A DNA stretch of 64,000 nt from Hyperoodon ampullatus (GCA_949752795.1 OX457063.1:66363783-66427782); one strand, 5' to 3'; positions 23,991 through 36,300 are shown, counted from the stretch's first letter. The notes: a model not told the origin generated them from the letters alone. Translations and numbers: made by a program.

Positions 23991-25231
23991 ATAACACACA
24001 TCTGGGAGTCTTCTCCACTCTTGGGGTAGGGATTTTTCTGACTAGGACAAAAAGTGAGCTTAGGTGGCTTCCTGGAGTGAACTTCACGGTTACTTTTTTA
24101 GGAGACCAAGTTAGCTTTACTATATAAGGTGGTGTTGCTACATAAGGTATTGAGAAGATGTAGAGTTTTGGACTAAAAAATCCTTGTCCATTTTCAAGAT
24201 GGAATAGTAACTGGTTGACTACTGTCAGATTTGGATATGTGCCATTTTTCTCAATGTTGGAAATTTGATTCCTTTCTCTTTCCCTCAGAAAGTCCAGTAA
24301 AGCAAAGGGAAGGAAAGCTGTGGACAGAGCAGTTCAAAGAGCTTCAAGGGGCTGACCTGATAGCATTTGAGGCTCTTGCTTAGTACTTCACTCACATACC
24401 AACTTCTGAATCAAGGATTACAGTATGGAACTTAAGAATTGAAAGAAAAAAATAACAGCTTATGGCTAATTGCTCTTTCAGCTCTTTTTCTGAATATACA
24501 GTCTTTGGAGAAAAGTCTTATTATAAGTAATTCTTTTATCTTAATGCCAGGTGATATTTCATTTTGATCTAGGAAGCCAGGGTTTGGCTATGTATTTCTT
24601 TTTGAAAAATGTTAGCATTTTGTGCTGCTGAATTAAGTAGCTACTTAAAGATAAAGAGAAGCCCCCAAATAGCTCTTCCCTGCTGTCCTAAAACCATATC
24701 AAGACCCCACATAGCTGAGAGAAGGAAACTGTACCTTAAGGCTTAACACAGAAGTCATCAAGGCTGTTGTCTGTTGAAGTTCAGCTGTCAGCAGCCTGGA
24801 AATTAGGACTATAGGGAATGTTGAAATTTAAAGTTTATGTTTAACATGAAGGGAGTTCACACAGTGCTATTCTGAGGGCTAATCTTTAGTGATAGATGCA
24901 GAGAAAGGAGCCTGAAGTGTTATTAGGAAAACCCAAGCCTTCCATCCTAAGTAAGCCCTGTTGACTTGCATTTTAGGTGTCAATCAAGAACATGTCTGAA
25001 GGGACTGATCCCAGCTATTTCAAAGGGCCATCTTTTGTGTAAGGTACTTAGAGAATCATGTAGTGTTGTACTCTGTGGTATATTTTACATATACCATAAT
25101 GACCACAAATATCAGTGATGCTAATGATTTTTTCCCCCAAATTAAGCATGGACTTGTGGAAAGAAAGCTCATCTTGTTGGGAGGCAGTCCTTACAACAAT
25201 GATTTAAATTATATGTTACCACTAATTAGAT
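23991..25231. other. Unassigned non-coding stretch
   Basis: About 1.2 kb with no gene or repeat recognised. Confidence 0.45.
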
Positions 25232-25243
25232 AAGTTGTTTAAA

Positions 25244-25449
25244 CTGTTACTTTATTTTACTATTTTTTTTGATGTGGACCATTTTTAAAGTCTTTATTGA
25301 ATTTGTTACAATATTGCTTCTGTTTTTTTTTATGTTTTTGGTTTTTTGGCCACTAGGCATGTGGGATCTTAGCTCCCCGACCAGGGATTGAACCGCACCC
25401 CCTGCATTGGAAGGTGAAGTCTTAACCACTGCACCGCCAGGGAAGTCCC
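25244..25449 (-). mobile_element. Short tRNA-derived SINE (CHR/Bov-tA-like) with unique 3' body
   Basis: Antisense: a T-rich tail, then a 3' body 'aagtctttattgaatttgtt', then the tRNA-like head ending 'caccgccagggaagtccc'. The B-box-like stretch is in 'gggattgaaccgc'. A perfect 12 bp duplication 'aagttgtttaaa' lies at 25232-25243 and 25450-25461. The non-tRNA body differs from CHR-1 and CHR-2, and a second copy is at 27870-28056. Confidence 0.88.
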
Positions 25450-25461
25450 AAGTTGTTTAAA

Positions 25462-26375
25462 ATTTTATTGTCCCAATTTTCACATCTGTAAATGGAGTTT
25501 CTAATAACTTCTCTCTCTACTTTGTTGGGATGTTTTCATGGTCAAAAGGATGATTAGATGTCAAATCCTTTGAGAAACTAGAGTTCTGATTGTGGTATAA
25601 TGCTTATATCACTTACAATGGAATAACAAGTAATACTCACCTATATCTAGTTCACCTTCATGAGAAAAAATTCCTTTTCCTGGCTCCCCTTGCAATTTGG
25701 CAGGTCCTGTGGCTCTTTCTGGCCAATGGGTTGTAGTTGAACATGAGTCAATCCCCGGCCAGCCTATTTAATTGCTGGCATGAGATCCTTTAGGGCTCTC
25801 TTCCCCTGCTGTGGTGATTGTGGAAATTTGTTTCACATTTAGAGTTATCTGGAATGCTAAGACAACACATGGAAAATAGTTATCCGAGAGAGGTGCCTGG
25901 ACCCATAGTGGTCTTTGAGTCAGCATGAAATAGACTTATACTGTATCAGATCACTGTGATTGAGGGGTTGTTTGTTATGACAGCATAATTTAGCCTATCC
26001 AGACTGCTCTAGATGTAAAGAAGTCAAATTATTACTGTTATTAATAGTCAGAAGTCTCCCAGATATCTCCTAAGATTTACCACTAGTTTGCTGGTGTGCC
26101 ATTTTCTGACAGCTTAATGGATTTGAATCTGACTCTTTTGACTCTCTTCCCATTCCCCTACCCCCAAGAATCTCTAATACCCTTTTGAATGTAACTTGAA
26201 GGGACAAACTGTGTTGGCAGTCATAATGTACTGGCAGTTACAACACAAAAGGAGTTAAGTTCAAGAAGTAGTACTGTATCTGGCATGTAATGGGTACTCC
26301 ACAAACATTTACTGACAATAGGAAGAGAAATTCGGTGATGTGGCTGTTACCAGTGACTCATGTGGCAAAATCTAG
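25462..26375. other. Mostly unassigned; possible ancient LTR-like repeat
   Basis: About 25670-25999 resembles an old mammalian interspersed repeat ('ggctctttctggccaatggg', 'gaggggttgtttgttatgac'), probably LTR-derived; I cannot name the family. A short MIR/L2-like end lies near 26275-26320. No gene is seen. Confidence 0.35.
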
Positions 26376-26900
26376 TAGTCAGCCTTCAGCTCTCATCTTA
26401 CTTGACCTCACAAGTAGGGTTGGCACACTTGATCACTTTCCTTCTTGAAATCCTTTTTGATCCTGGCTTCCTGGACACTGGAATCTTCTAGAAGGTTTTC
26501 CTCCTGTCCTAGTGGCCACTGCTTTGCTGAATCCTCTTCTTCCCTATATCTAAATACTGGAGTGCCTTAGAGATCCGTCTTTGGACCTCTTCTCTTTTAT
26601 TTGAATCTTCTCAGTCATACCTGCTTTCTGTTCTTTTGAGTGATTTCTTTTTATTGTTTTATGCATTATCTTTTCTAGAGAGAGTATTAACCCTCTGTCT
26701 ATCCTACCTTGCTGATAATTTTCCTCATTTGTCATTAAATTTTACTTAGTTTTTCCGTATAGGCATTTTACATTTTTATGTAATCAATTAGGTCATTTTT
26801 TTGAGGCTTTTGAAGTTAGTGTGAGATTTTGGGGATTAGCTAATGATGTGTGATGTGATGATTCTTAAAATGTGAAAGTGGTGTCTGTTTTAAAGCCACT
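26376..26900. other. Possible ancient LINE-like repeat, low confidence
   Basis: Words such as 'cttgatcactttccttcttg' and 'ggagtgccttagagatccgt' recall a recurrent ancient mammalian repeat. Family uncertain. The rest is AT-rich and unassigned. Confidence 0.3.
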
Positions 26901-27009
26901 TTCCCCTGCATGGCAGGACCGTGTTGTTCATCTACATGATCTCTGGATTATGTAGCTATACGGTGAAGGGGTCATGTTATGCCAATCCATATTCTTGCCA
27001 AATTACCCT

Positions 27010-27440
27010 TGTCACTGTAATAATAATCTACGGCAGTGTAACAAAGCACTCCAAAAATGAGTTACTTAAAACACCAGCAATCATTTATTATCTCTCATGG
27101 TTTCTCTGCTTTCGGAATTCAGAGGTGGCTTGGCTGGGCGATTCTGGATCAGAGTTTCTCAGGATGGTGTAGTCTGATGTTCGCCAGGGCTGCAGTCATC
27201 TGAAGGCTTGACTGGTGCTGGAGGATTTATGTCTAAGGTGACTCACATGGCTGACAGTTGGTGCTGGCAAATTGGTCCCTTTCCATGTGGGTCTCCCATG
27301 GGACGACTTAAGTGTCCTCACACCACGTGCTTGGCTTTGCCCAGAGCAAGCGATCCTAGAGACCAAGGCAGAAACTCCAATGTTTTTTTATGACATATCC
27401 TTAGGAGTCATATATCATCATTTTCACCTAATTCTACTGG
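27010..27440. mobile_element. Ancient mammalian interspersed repeat (family uncertain)
   Basis: The stretch follows a mid-repetitive pattern I recognise: 'acaaagcactccaaaaatga', 'atcatttattatctctcatg', 'tgcagtcatctgaaggcttg', then 'gactggtgctggaggattta'. Probably LTR- or DNA-transposon-derived; not named. No coding potential. Confidence 0.5.
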
Positions 27441-27465
27441 TTGTATAATAAACCAGCCCTGGTTC

Positions 27466-27469
<4 letters not shown>

Positions 27470-27526
<57 letters not shown>
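27470..27526. repeat. (TG)n microsatellite, about 28 units
   Basis: Essentially pure TG dinucleotides. The longest uninterrupted dinucleotide array in the window, so probably length-variable between individuals. Confidence 0.98.
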
Positions 27527-27527
<1 letters not shown>

Positions 27528-27628
27528 GGGGGTAGGGGAGGGCACTGTTAAGGGTATGACTACCAGGAGGTGAGATCACCAGGGGCCATTGTGGAGGCTA
27601 GCTCCCACAGGACCAAAGAGCATTTTTT

Positions 27629-27836
27629 TTTTTTTTTTTTTTTTGCGGTACGCGGGCCTCTCACTGTTGTGGCCTCTCCCGTTGCGGAGCACAGGCTCCG
27701 GACGCGCAGGCTCAGTGGCCATGGCTCACGGGCCCAGCCGCTCCGCGGCATGTGGGATCCTCCCAGACCGGGGCACGAACCTGTGTCCCCTGCATTGGCA
27801 GGCGGACTCTCAACCACTGCGCCACCAGGGAAGCCC
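27629..27836 (-). mobile_element. CHR-2 type tRNA-derived SINE
   Basis: Reverse copy with poly(T) from 27623, full body and head. A perfect 14 bp duplication 'aaagagcatttttt' lies at 27615-27628 and 27837-27850. The next SINE's duplication starts only 6 bp further on, so two insertions chose nearly the same spot. Confidence 0.96.
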
Positions 27837-27869
27837 AAAGAGCATTTTTTATTTGAGTATATACTTTTA

Positions 27870-28056
27870 TTTATTTATTAAAAGTTTTTAAAAAGTCTTT
27901 ATTGAATTTGTTACAGTATTGCTTCTGTTTTATGTTTTGGTTTTTTGGTCACAAGGCATGTGGGATCTTAGCTCCCTGAGCAGGGATCAAATCTGCACCC
28001 CTTGCACTGGAAGGAGAAGTCTTAACCTCTGGACCATCAGAGAAGTCCTGTACTCA
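27870..28056 (-). mobile_element. Short tRNA-derived SINE (CHR/Bov-tA-like) with unique 3' body
   Basis: Same type as 25244-25449, sharing 'aagtctttattgaatttgtt' and 'ggttttttgg'. The head is diverged ('ggaccatcagagaagtcc'). A perfect 14 bp duplication 'agtatatactttta' lies at 27856-27869 and 28057-28070. Confidence 0.9.
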
Positions 28057-28375
28057 AGTATATACTTTTAAACTTAGAATACTGGAATGCTAACTGATTA
28101 GTACTGGGGTTTATCCAAAGTACTGTTAACCTTACACTCAAATAGAAAAGAGATGGATGAGTTTTTGCAGACTGTTGGCTGGGATAGAGCCCTCCATACA
28201 GAAAGTGTCCGAGATTGCACTGATGTAGTACTTCTGGTATACTTTCCGGGACTGCTTTGTTATTCTTGATTTTCTACTTCCTCTGTATTTCTCTGAATCC
28301 AAATATTTTGAAGAAAATAAATCAGGGGCAAGAAAATGTTCGACAGAGTAGAATAGCTGCTAATAATAACACAGC

Positions 28376-28600
28376 AACTTTATTTATTGTGTGCCTGATG
28401 TATGTCAGACTCTTTTTGTAAATTACATCTTATTTAGTCCTTCCAATAGCCATTGATGGAAGGTGATATTATCCCCATTTTAAATATGACAAAACTGATG
28501 CTCATAGTAATTCGTCCAAGATCATGTAGTAGGTTGTTAAGCTGAGACTTGAACCCAGGTCTATCTCTCTGTAAAGGCTGTGGTTATTTTACTGCCTCTC
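28376..28600 (-). mobile_element. MIR, antisense
   Basis: Clear antisense MIR order: 'gtgtgcctgatgtatgtcag', 'tattatccccattttaaata', 'acttgaacccaggtctatct', ending in 'ttttactgcctctc'. Ancient tRNA-derived SINE common to mammals. A short sense MIR end lies at 28735-28800. Confidence 0.8.
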
Positions 28601-30137
28601 ACCGTATCCATTGACATAAACACATACGTACATAAAATGTTTGGGTATGAGAGAGTTGAAAAACTCTAGAGTTGTGTGTTATCTGGAAGGATTTGTCAAA
28701 GGTAAAAGATCTAGGAAAATGTAATTCCAGATACAAAAGCACTTAGAAAGTGAAAAGTGCTTTATAAATGTAAGGAGGCAGTGTTATTAATATTATTCAG
28801 CTCAGAGAAATAAGAAAATGAATCATGTATAATTTCTCTATTTCTTCTTCATTGAAATTATAGCAGAACACCTGCCCATTAATCCTTACCCTGTTAAAAC
28901 AATAACTGCCTCTGCAGGTAATACATTGGAATTAATGTATAATTAAAGAAAATTATCATCCACTCGGCTATGAAATAGGAACGGCAGTATTTCAAGTTGA
29001 TATATATTCTAGACTGATAAATGTTTTAGATTAGGAAACTGCGAAAATGTATAATTTAGGAACATATCAAAATATCAGCTTAAAATTAAAGCATAAAGAG
29101 CTTTACGCCTGTAACAGCATTTTGTTGTAATGTTGATATGGTGTCATATTTGTCTCCAGTACAAAGACATTGTCTTTTTGACAACCACTGTTTAATGAAA
29201 ATAAGCCTTGGGAATGGGGAAACCATGTTTCTCTTGGATTTCCCCTCTTTCGACATATTTGTTGGTGGTATGAACACATTAACAGTGAGCTGAGATGATA
29301 GTCTTCATGGTGGGGGATGATATGCAGCCCTCATTACAGCACCTTGGCACCCTGCCCACAGATACCAGCAGCAAGAGCCCTGACTTCATTGTGAAAGAAG
29401 TTAGAAGAATGTGAAGAAGGTCGCAGCCATCAATCTGTTATCACTCTGCTAGATAGAATCTCTTTAAGGAGGAGCATGAAACATATTTTAAAACCTCCAG
29501 TGAAGGCCCCCAGATGACGATGTTCATCTTACCACTTTCTAATGAAACTGCTCAGTCTCTGAAGCAGAGCTCACAAGCCCTGCACCACAAAATTTGTCTA
29601 AGAAAACGCCTTCGTTTTAAATTGTCCCAGCTAGAGTCAGCATATACAGTCACTATATACAGGGAGGCAGGTACAGGAAAGCAAAAAAATATTTTTCAGT
29701 CCTGTTAGGTTTCATTAACTTTACATTGTTGTGAGTGGGTCAGTAGTCAATCCTACTGCAGAGGGAAAAAAATGGAGACTGAAGTTAAATGTCCTGCTTA
29801 AGGCTGCTTATCGATTGGAGGGCAGGATATAGTCTGGAGGAGCCTTAATCTCCCAGAATGCACTTCTCCTATCACTGGCTATAGCCATGAGTCTCTGAAT
29901 ATTATGCCCTTTGTTTTATTTCTTTTGTTTTATTTTTAAGGATATTTTAGAAAAGAAATAAATAGCAATTAGAATTTGAGTCATCCAACATGGGATTTAG
30001 TTTTGTGAACTTTTATCTAACGTTTAGGTGCATGTATATTTGTTCTTACATAATTAAAATTCTAATGTATGTTCAAAATATGTTCAAATCTGTTTTACTT
30101 ACTATTATTATTTGCTACTACAAAATCTTTTAATAAC
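28601..30137. other. Unassigned non-coding stretch
   Basis: Apart from the short MIR piece at 28735-28800, about 1.5 kb with no recognised gene or repeat. AT-rich near 28850-29100 and 29900-30130. Confidence 0.45.
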
Positions 30138-30481
30138 TTTTTTTTTTCAATTTTTAACAAATTTGTTTTATTTATTTATTTTTGGCTGCATTGTAGCTTT
30201 GTTGCTGTGCACAGGCTTTCTCTAGTTGCGGTGAGCAGGGCTACTCTTTTCAGCGGTGTGCGGGCCTCTCATTGCAGTGGCTTCTCTTGCTGCAGAGCAT
30301 GGACTCTAGGCGTGCGGCTTCAGTAGTTGTGGCTCACGGGCTCTAGAGCGCAGGCTCGGTAGTTGTGGTGTGCGGGCTTAGTTGCTCCGCAGCACGTGGG
30401 ATCTTCCCAGACCAGGGATCGAACCCATGTCCCCTGCATTGGCAGGCAGATTCTTAACCAGTGCGCCACCAGGGAAGCCCC
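30138..30481 (-). mobile_element. CHR-1 type (long) tRNA-derived SINE
   Basis: Antisense copy: T-rich tail with 'ttatttatttattttt', then 'ggctgcattgtagctttgtt', repeated 'agtagttgtggctcacgggc'-type units, and a head ending 'ccaccagggaagccc' with B box 'gggatcgaaccc'. A partial duplication 'aaatctt' lies on both sides. Flanked by ancient L1-like sequence. Confidence 0.9.
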
Positions 30482-30810
30482 CAAATCTTAACTATAATAA
30501 TATTTCATGGTAACATCATAATCCATCATGTTCATATGTCATAATTTAACTATTCCATTACTGTTAGACATCTAGTGTTGTTTCCAAAATTTCCTTCACT
30601 GTAGATGACAGTGTAATAAACTTTGTCTTGAATATATCTTTTTTCCCCCTAAATTATTGTTTTTATTAAGCTGAAATTTTTACAATGGACTTAGAAGTTG
30701 AAGGCCAGTTGTACTGTTTATGTGATTATCTTCCTGACAGATGGTGAGTGCTTCTCTCATAGATGGTGTGGTTTTTCTTTGCATTCTTAATTTTTGAGAG
30801 TCTAATCTGC
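30482..30810 (-). mobile_element. Ancient L1 fragment (weak)
   Basis: Antisense L1M-like words: 'actgttagacatctagtgtt', 'gtttccaaaatttcc', then 'aataaactttgtcttgaata'. Strongly diverged, with uncertain limits. Confidence 0.45.
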
Positions 30811-32265
30811 ACCTAGGAGTTCATACAGTACTGATTTGTCTGACCAAATTTGATGATTGTATCAGTAATGGTCCCAGCAGGACACACAGAATTCACCTCG
30901 TTGGTTTGAATGAAGAGAATTAAGTGAAGGGCTACCCATAGAAGTGTGTGTGAGGTGAGAGAACAAACAAACAAACAGTGGGAAGCCATGGCCAGCCCTG
31001 GACTGAAGGGACAAGGGAAGGAAATAGTGTCTTGTGAGCACTTAGAGCTGCAGTGGAGGAAGCAAATGCCTGCTGAGTCTGTGGATGGATGCAGCTTCCT
31101 CCAGTGGTGATGAGCTGAAGCATGTGGGGAGTGGGAGAAAACACCCCAACTTCCCTTTCCCCCCTTGCTCTAATCTCCTATCAGGGCCTCCATTGACCAA
31201 ACCCAGCCAGAAGTCAGCTGGCGCAGGAACCTGGGTGATGCAGTCTACAGGGGTCACCCTCCCAGGCCACAGAACAGCACAGATGGTAGATCTCAGGCTG
31301 GTGGAGGTGAAGGGGCAAATGACTAAAAACTAACACAAAAATGGGAAGTTTGTTTCAATGGCAGTACAGGGCCTATTTTGTAGAATCTCAAGTTTGGATG
31401 GTATTTCATATTTATCTAGTCTCTGAGAAAGACCTTAGATACTGTATTTCCTTTATTATGAAAACTAGGTCACAGTTAGAGAGCAGGGGACTCAGAAAGG
31501 GCACTCAGCACTGGTGAGAACAAGTCACGCGTCTGCTGGGCTGTGTATTTGCTTCTTGGCAATCTTTGTAGTTGTCTTATGTCAGCTCTGATTTTATCCT
31601 ATATCCTAGCTGTTCCACATCTCCTCTAGCTCCTAACCTCACCCCACAGGGTTCTGATCCAAGTATGTTCTTAGTTTCAAGGACACATTAAGAGCAGATT
31701 ATTTGTAAGAACCTGGTCACAGCCTTCCACAGGGCAGTTTCTCACATTGGGAGGTGAGTCTGAGCATTTGTGGACTTTGGGGATTTGTGATTCTTCTTTA
31801 GGAATTTTTAAATGTTGCTTTCATTTGGATGGCAGTAAAAATTTAATCTAGACATATTCTGGATCTTTGGATAACTGTCTTATAACCGAGCCCTGTGACA
31901 TGATTTGTGTCTGTACCTGCATTTAGGTTTGTGGTTTGTGTTCAAATTAGTGTCAAGTCAAACCAGTTTAAATGTGGAGGGTTCTTAAGAAAAATCAGGG
32001 TAGAATTAATTTGATGCCAAAGCAGTATTTACTTTTAAAGACCAAATGCTGGCAAAGCAGGCTGATGAAGAAAGGTTTCACAGTAGTTCCAGTAGGGAAA
32101 GTGGTGGGAGATTCCAGTCCTTACACTGAATGTGGAAGTAAATGCTTGCTGATCTCAAAAGGGCCCCATGCCATAGCAATCAGTGACCAGTACCATATAA
32201 GTCTTCATTTGGGCAGCAATGTGGTTTCAGCAGAACATCATGTAGCATGTTTTATTCATGTTATT
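30811..32265. other. Unassigned non-coding stretch
   Basis: About 1.45 kb. A GC-richer part (30850-31330) may be an old LTR but I cannot identify it. The 114-codon open frame at 31972-32316 has no recognisable domain and its last codons run into the antisense L1 tail. No gene supported. Confidence 0.4.
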
Positions 32266-32284
32266 TGGATGCTGTTGGTTTTAT

Positions 32285-32822
32285 TTATTTATTTTTTTTT
32301 ATTGAAGTGTAGTTGATTTACAATGTTGTGTTAGTTTCTGGTGTACAGCATAGTAATTCAGATATGTATATATATATTATTTTTCATATTCTTTTCCATT
32401 ATAGTTTATTACAAGATACTGAATATAGTTCCCTGTGCTATACAGTAGGTCTTCATTGTTTGTCTATTTTATATATAGTAGTGTGTGTCTGTTAATCCCA
32501 AACTCCTGATTTATCCCTACCACCCTCCTTTCCCCTTTGGTAACCATAAGATTGTTTTCTATGTCTGTGAGTCTCTCTGTTTTGTAAATAAGTTCATTTA
32601 TATCATTGTTTTAGATTCCACGTATAAGCGTTATCGTATATGTCTTTGCCTGACTTGCTTCACTTAGTATGATAATCTCTAGGTCCGTCCATGTTGCTAC
32701 AAATGGCATTATTTCATTCTTTTTTATGGCTGAGTAATATTCCAACATATATATCACATCTTTCTCCATCTGTCAGCGGGCATTTAGGTAGCTTCCTTGT
32801 CTTGGCTATTGTAAATAGTGCT
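32285..32822 (-). mobile_element. 5'-truncated L1 (3'UTR plus ORF2 end)
   Basis: Antisense L1 3' end: 'tattgaagtgtagttgattt', 'gttccctgtgctatacagta', then the ORF2 end up to 'ggctattgtaaatagtgct'. Duplications of 19 bp at 32266-32284 and 32823-32841 differ at two positions. Same lineage as the L1 at the left edge of the window. Confidence 0.93.
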
Positions 32823-32841
32823 TGGGTGCTATTGGTTTTAT

Positions 32842-34102
32842 AGTTCGGATTGTATTTAATTCTTTGGTTTGTATAGGTTAAGAGTGATACATCTAAGGAT
32901 TTTGTACCTGGTTTTATTTTGGTTGTTTACTAAAAAACACACTAAAAACGTTAACACTGGGGGATTTGAGGAAACATTTTTCTTTAAAAAGAGGGCAGTT
33001 CATGTTTCTGCTGTAACCAAGTAGCATGGTGAAATCTTGTAAATATATGCTGACTGATTTTCTAAAGTATTGATTTCATTGGTTGAAAATATTAAAGAAT
33101 ATCTCTTTAATTCCTCACTGCGCTGCCACTTCAATAATGTGGGGTTTGAATGCAGCACTTTTTGGGGGATACCAGTACATAGTCCTCTTTGGGGCTGGGA
33201 AAAACACCTTGTAATTTCAGTGACAGTATTTTCACTGGGCGTTGTCTTCTCTGTGTGCATAGCAGATGATTTATATTAACACTCAAGGCAACTACATGCA
33301 AGTGGGAAAACCAGGAAATGGTATGTTTGGTATTAAGTACATAGGTCTCTCCTTTAGGCAGGGGTTATAAAACACATTGTGTAACTGAGGGATCATATGA
33401 TACCACGAACAGGTGTGTATGCTGGAGTAGCCCGCTAGTCTCAGCTAGGCAACACCTTTTGTCCTTTGCAACTCTTGGGAGTAGAATCATTTCTCATGCT
33501 TCTGAAGTTGTGGTAACCGGGCAGTTTTTAACTATTGTCACCACTCACTAATTCTTCTAATGGAGTTCATCAGAGGGAGAGATAATCTGAATAATAGATA
33601 GTTCATAAATAATTTGGACCTGGCATTGAAATGAGTCCTGCAGTTTCTTCCTTGTCTATTGACCTTTCTCCTGTTTGCTTTAGGAGTATGTGAAAGGGAA
33701 CCTGCATTCTACAAGTTAGAGTTCCACTTACAGTGCTGTTCCTCCCCAATTGCCTTCCCACCTCCTTCTCCCCATTCAAACCCCAATGCCCAAGTTATCA
33801 AGAAAAGTTCTGAAAAAATGACTGCAGGGAGCTTCTTTGGGTCATTTTCCTGGAGGCCAACCCTAATACTGAAGAAGACCTGGACTCAGTAACCAAGTTG
33901 CAAGGAAGCCTTTGAAGAAGGAAGGTCTTTTTAAATTTTTTTTTTTTGAAGAAGGAAGGTCTTGGCTATGATTTTTATTTTCCCGTGAGGAAAGTTGATG
34001 GGGGTTGATGATGAGGTCAGACTGCATCTAACAGAAACATCCCAGGAGGAAATTGGGCTTTCCCAGTCAAACATAAAGTTTTCATGTCATATCTTCTTGG
34101 CC
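32842..34102. other. Unassigned stretch containing a tail-only insertion
   Basis: No gene recognised. At 33911-33963 an 18-19 bp direct repeat brackets a 15-16 base T-rich run, described as a finding. Confidence 0.45.
33911..33963 (-). repeat. Direct repeats around a short poly(T): tail-only retroinsertion
   Basis: 'ttgaagaaggaaggtctt' occurs at 33912-33929 and again, identical, at 33946-33963. Between them is only 'tttaaattttttttttt'-type sequence. This is the footprint of target-primed insertion of little more than a poly(A) tail. Confidence 0.7.
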
Positions 34103-34116
34103 ACCCCATACCTCTT

Positions 34117-34320
34117 TTTTTTTTTTGCGGTATGTGGGCCTCGCGCTGTTGTGGCCTCTCCCGTTGCGGAGCACAGGCTCCGGACGCGCAGGCCCAACGG
34201 CCATGGCTCACGGGCCCAGCCGCTCCGTGGCATGCGGGATCCCCCCCAGACCGGGGCACGAACCCGTGTCCCCTGCACCGGCAGGCGGGCTCCCAACCAC
34301 TGGGCCACCAGGGAAGCCCC
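34117..34320 (-). mobile_element. CHR-2 type tRNA-derived SINE
   Basis: Reverse copy with a short T-tail (about 12), GC-rich body and head ending 'ccaccagggaagcccc'. A perfect 14 bp duplication 'accccatacctctt' lies at 34103-34116 and 34321-34334. The body produces several meaningless open frames (34017-34442). Confidence 0.96.
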
Positions 34321-34334
34321 ACCCCATACCTCTT

Positions 34335-34850
34335 GATTGGCAAGACCCAGAAACTCAAATGCATCCTCACCTACCAGTCCATGCAGTGACTTTACAAATC
34401 ACTAATCTCCAAGCCTGTTTGCTAAAGTCAGACAATGCCTAGCCCCAACAAAGCCCTCCACAAACATAGCCACACCTAGCCTGCAAGTTAGGATAAGTAG
34501 ATTAATTTCTAGACACAGCTGAAAGTTTGGCTGCCAAAACTCTGCCTTTCCTTCTCCAAGCCTTTTCTTTGCTCAGGGCTCTTCCTCCTCTCTCAGGGAA
34601 CCTACCCAGAATCCCATTCTGTCAGGAAATGCATCAGATCTGGTGGTCTCGTCCACGCCTCCTTCTGGCCTGGATTACAGCTAGGGAGGGCAGGTCTGGG
34701 GTGGGAGGGAAAGTGGTGAGTCCAGGTGCAGTTCAGGTGGATTAGGGTTATGTCGCCATTTCCCCCACTGAGAGTGGAGTTAATTGGTATCATGACCTGT
34801 TCTCCAAACGACACAGCGCCTTGGAGTATTGTAACTTATCAGCCTCTCTC
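34335..34850. other. Unassigned non-coding stretch
   Basis: About 500 bp between a SINE and an ancient L1; no gene or repeat recognised. Confidence 0.45.
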
Positions 34851-35585
34851 TCTTTTTTTTTTTTGAGAGATAATCGACATATAACAGTATATTAGTTTCA
34901 AGTGTACAACATAATGATTGGATATTTGTATATTTTGTGAAATGATCATCGCAGTAAGTCTAGTTAACATCTGTCCCCACACATAGTTATAAATTTTTTT
35001 TCCCCTGTGATGAGAACTTTTAAGGTCTACTCTGTCAGCAACTTACAGATATGCAATATGGTATTGTTAACTGTAGTCACCATGCTGTACATGGCATTCC
35101 CAGGACTTATTTGTTTTATGACTGGAAGTTTGTACCTTTTAACCACCTTCCTCCAATTCTGCCATCCCCTCACCCTGAACCTCTGGTAACCACCAATCTG
35201 CTCTCTGTATCTGTGAGTTTGGTTTCCCACCCCCCACCCCACATATAAGTGAGATCATGTGGTATTTGTCTTTCTCTTTTCGAGTCATTTCACTTAGCAT
35301 AATGCCCTCAAGATCCATCCATGTCATCACAAATGGCAGGATTTCCTTCTTTTTTATGGCCGAATAATATTCCATTGTATATATATGTACCACAATTTCT
35401 TTTTTCATTTGTCCACTGATAGACACTTAGGTTGCTCCCATGTCTTGGCTGTTGTAAATAATGCTGCAATGAACATAGGGGTGCATATAGTTTTTTGAGT
35501 TAGTTTTTTCATTTTCTTCAGATAAATACTACCCAAAAGTGGAATTGCTAGATCATGTGGTAGTTCTGTTTTTACCCTCTTACGA
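34851..35585 (-). mobile_element. Ancient L1 (L1M type) 3' end
   Basis: Antisense 3'UTR with tail at about 34851-34865, then 'agtttcaagtgtacaacata', 'ctggtaaccaccaatctgct', and the ORF2 end 'attccattgtatatatatgt', 'gtggaattgctagatcatgt'. Frames broken. More diverged than the 36.7 kb L1. Confidence 0.88.
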
Positions 35586-36300
35586 ATTATATGCTATTGT
35601 TGCCTAATATTTTAGTTCTGACTTCTTTTACTGCCACAAGGTATACTTTAGTTTTATCATTATTTTACAGAGACAGTTAAAAATACCTGAATAAAATTAC
35701 CTACATATTTACCAGCTTTTCTGCTCATCATTTCTTGCATTTCAGCTATTTCTCTGGGTTCATTTTCTTCTTCCCTAAAGTACATCCTTTAGACATTTCT
35801 TTAGTGAAGTTATGTTGATAGTAAAGTCTCTCAGTTTTTATTTATAAGAAAATGTATTTATTTCATTCTCATTCTTAAAAAATAGCTTCACTGTGTCTTC
35901 TAGTTATTGTCTCCTAACACTTGGAAGATAACTTCTGTCATCTGACTTCAGTTGTTACTATTTAGAGATCTGCTTTCAGTCTAATTGTTGATTTTTTTGT
36001 GTGTGGCTGTTTTTTATAATATTATTATTGTCTTTGGCACTATACAGTATTACTTCAGTTATCTAGATGTGGAATATTTTTTACTCCATATCTTATTACA
36101 TGAAATACTTTATATATAGAATTATTCTGTATCTAAGAATGCTAAATATTTGGTAATAGAGGGTATAATTCTGTTGTTTATTGTTTCTAGCAACTCTTAT
36201 TTATGTTGCTTTGTGTTTTGCGTTGTGTTTTGAGGATTTTTTTGAGAGCTTATATTTTGATTAAATTTAATTTATAATAGTATTAAGGGCTTAAATTGAG
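35586..36300 (-). mobile_element. Ancient L1/HAL1 ORF1-like fragment
   Basis: Antisense sequence resembling an old L1 or HAL1 ORF1 region: 'agacatttctttagtgaagt', 'tctctcagtttttatttata', 'tttagagatctgctttcagt'. It lies directly 5' of the L1M 3' end with the rest of ORF2 missing, so it is either a deleted L1 or a separate HAL1. Call based on recalled consensus. Confidence 0.5.

Noticed and set aside
31972..32316. 114-codon frame as a gene
   Set aside because: No domain, no splice or promoter context I can support, and its end runs into an antisense L1 tail.
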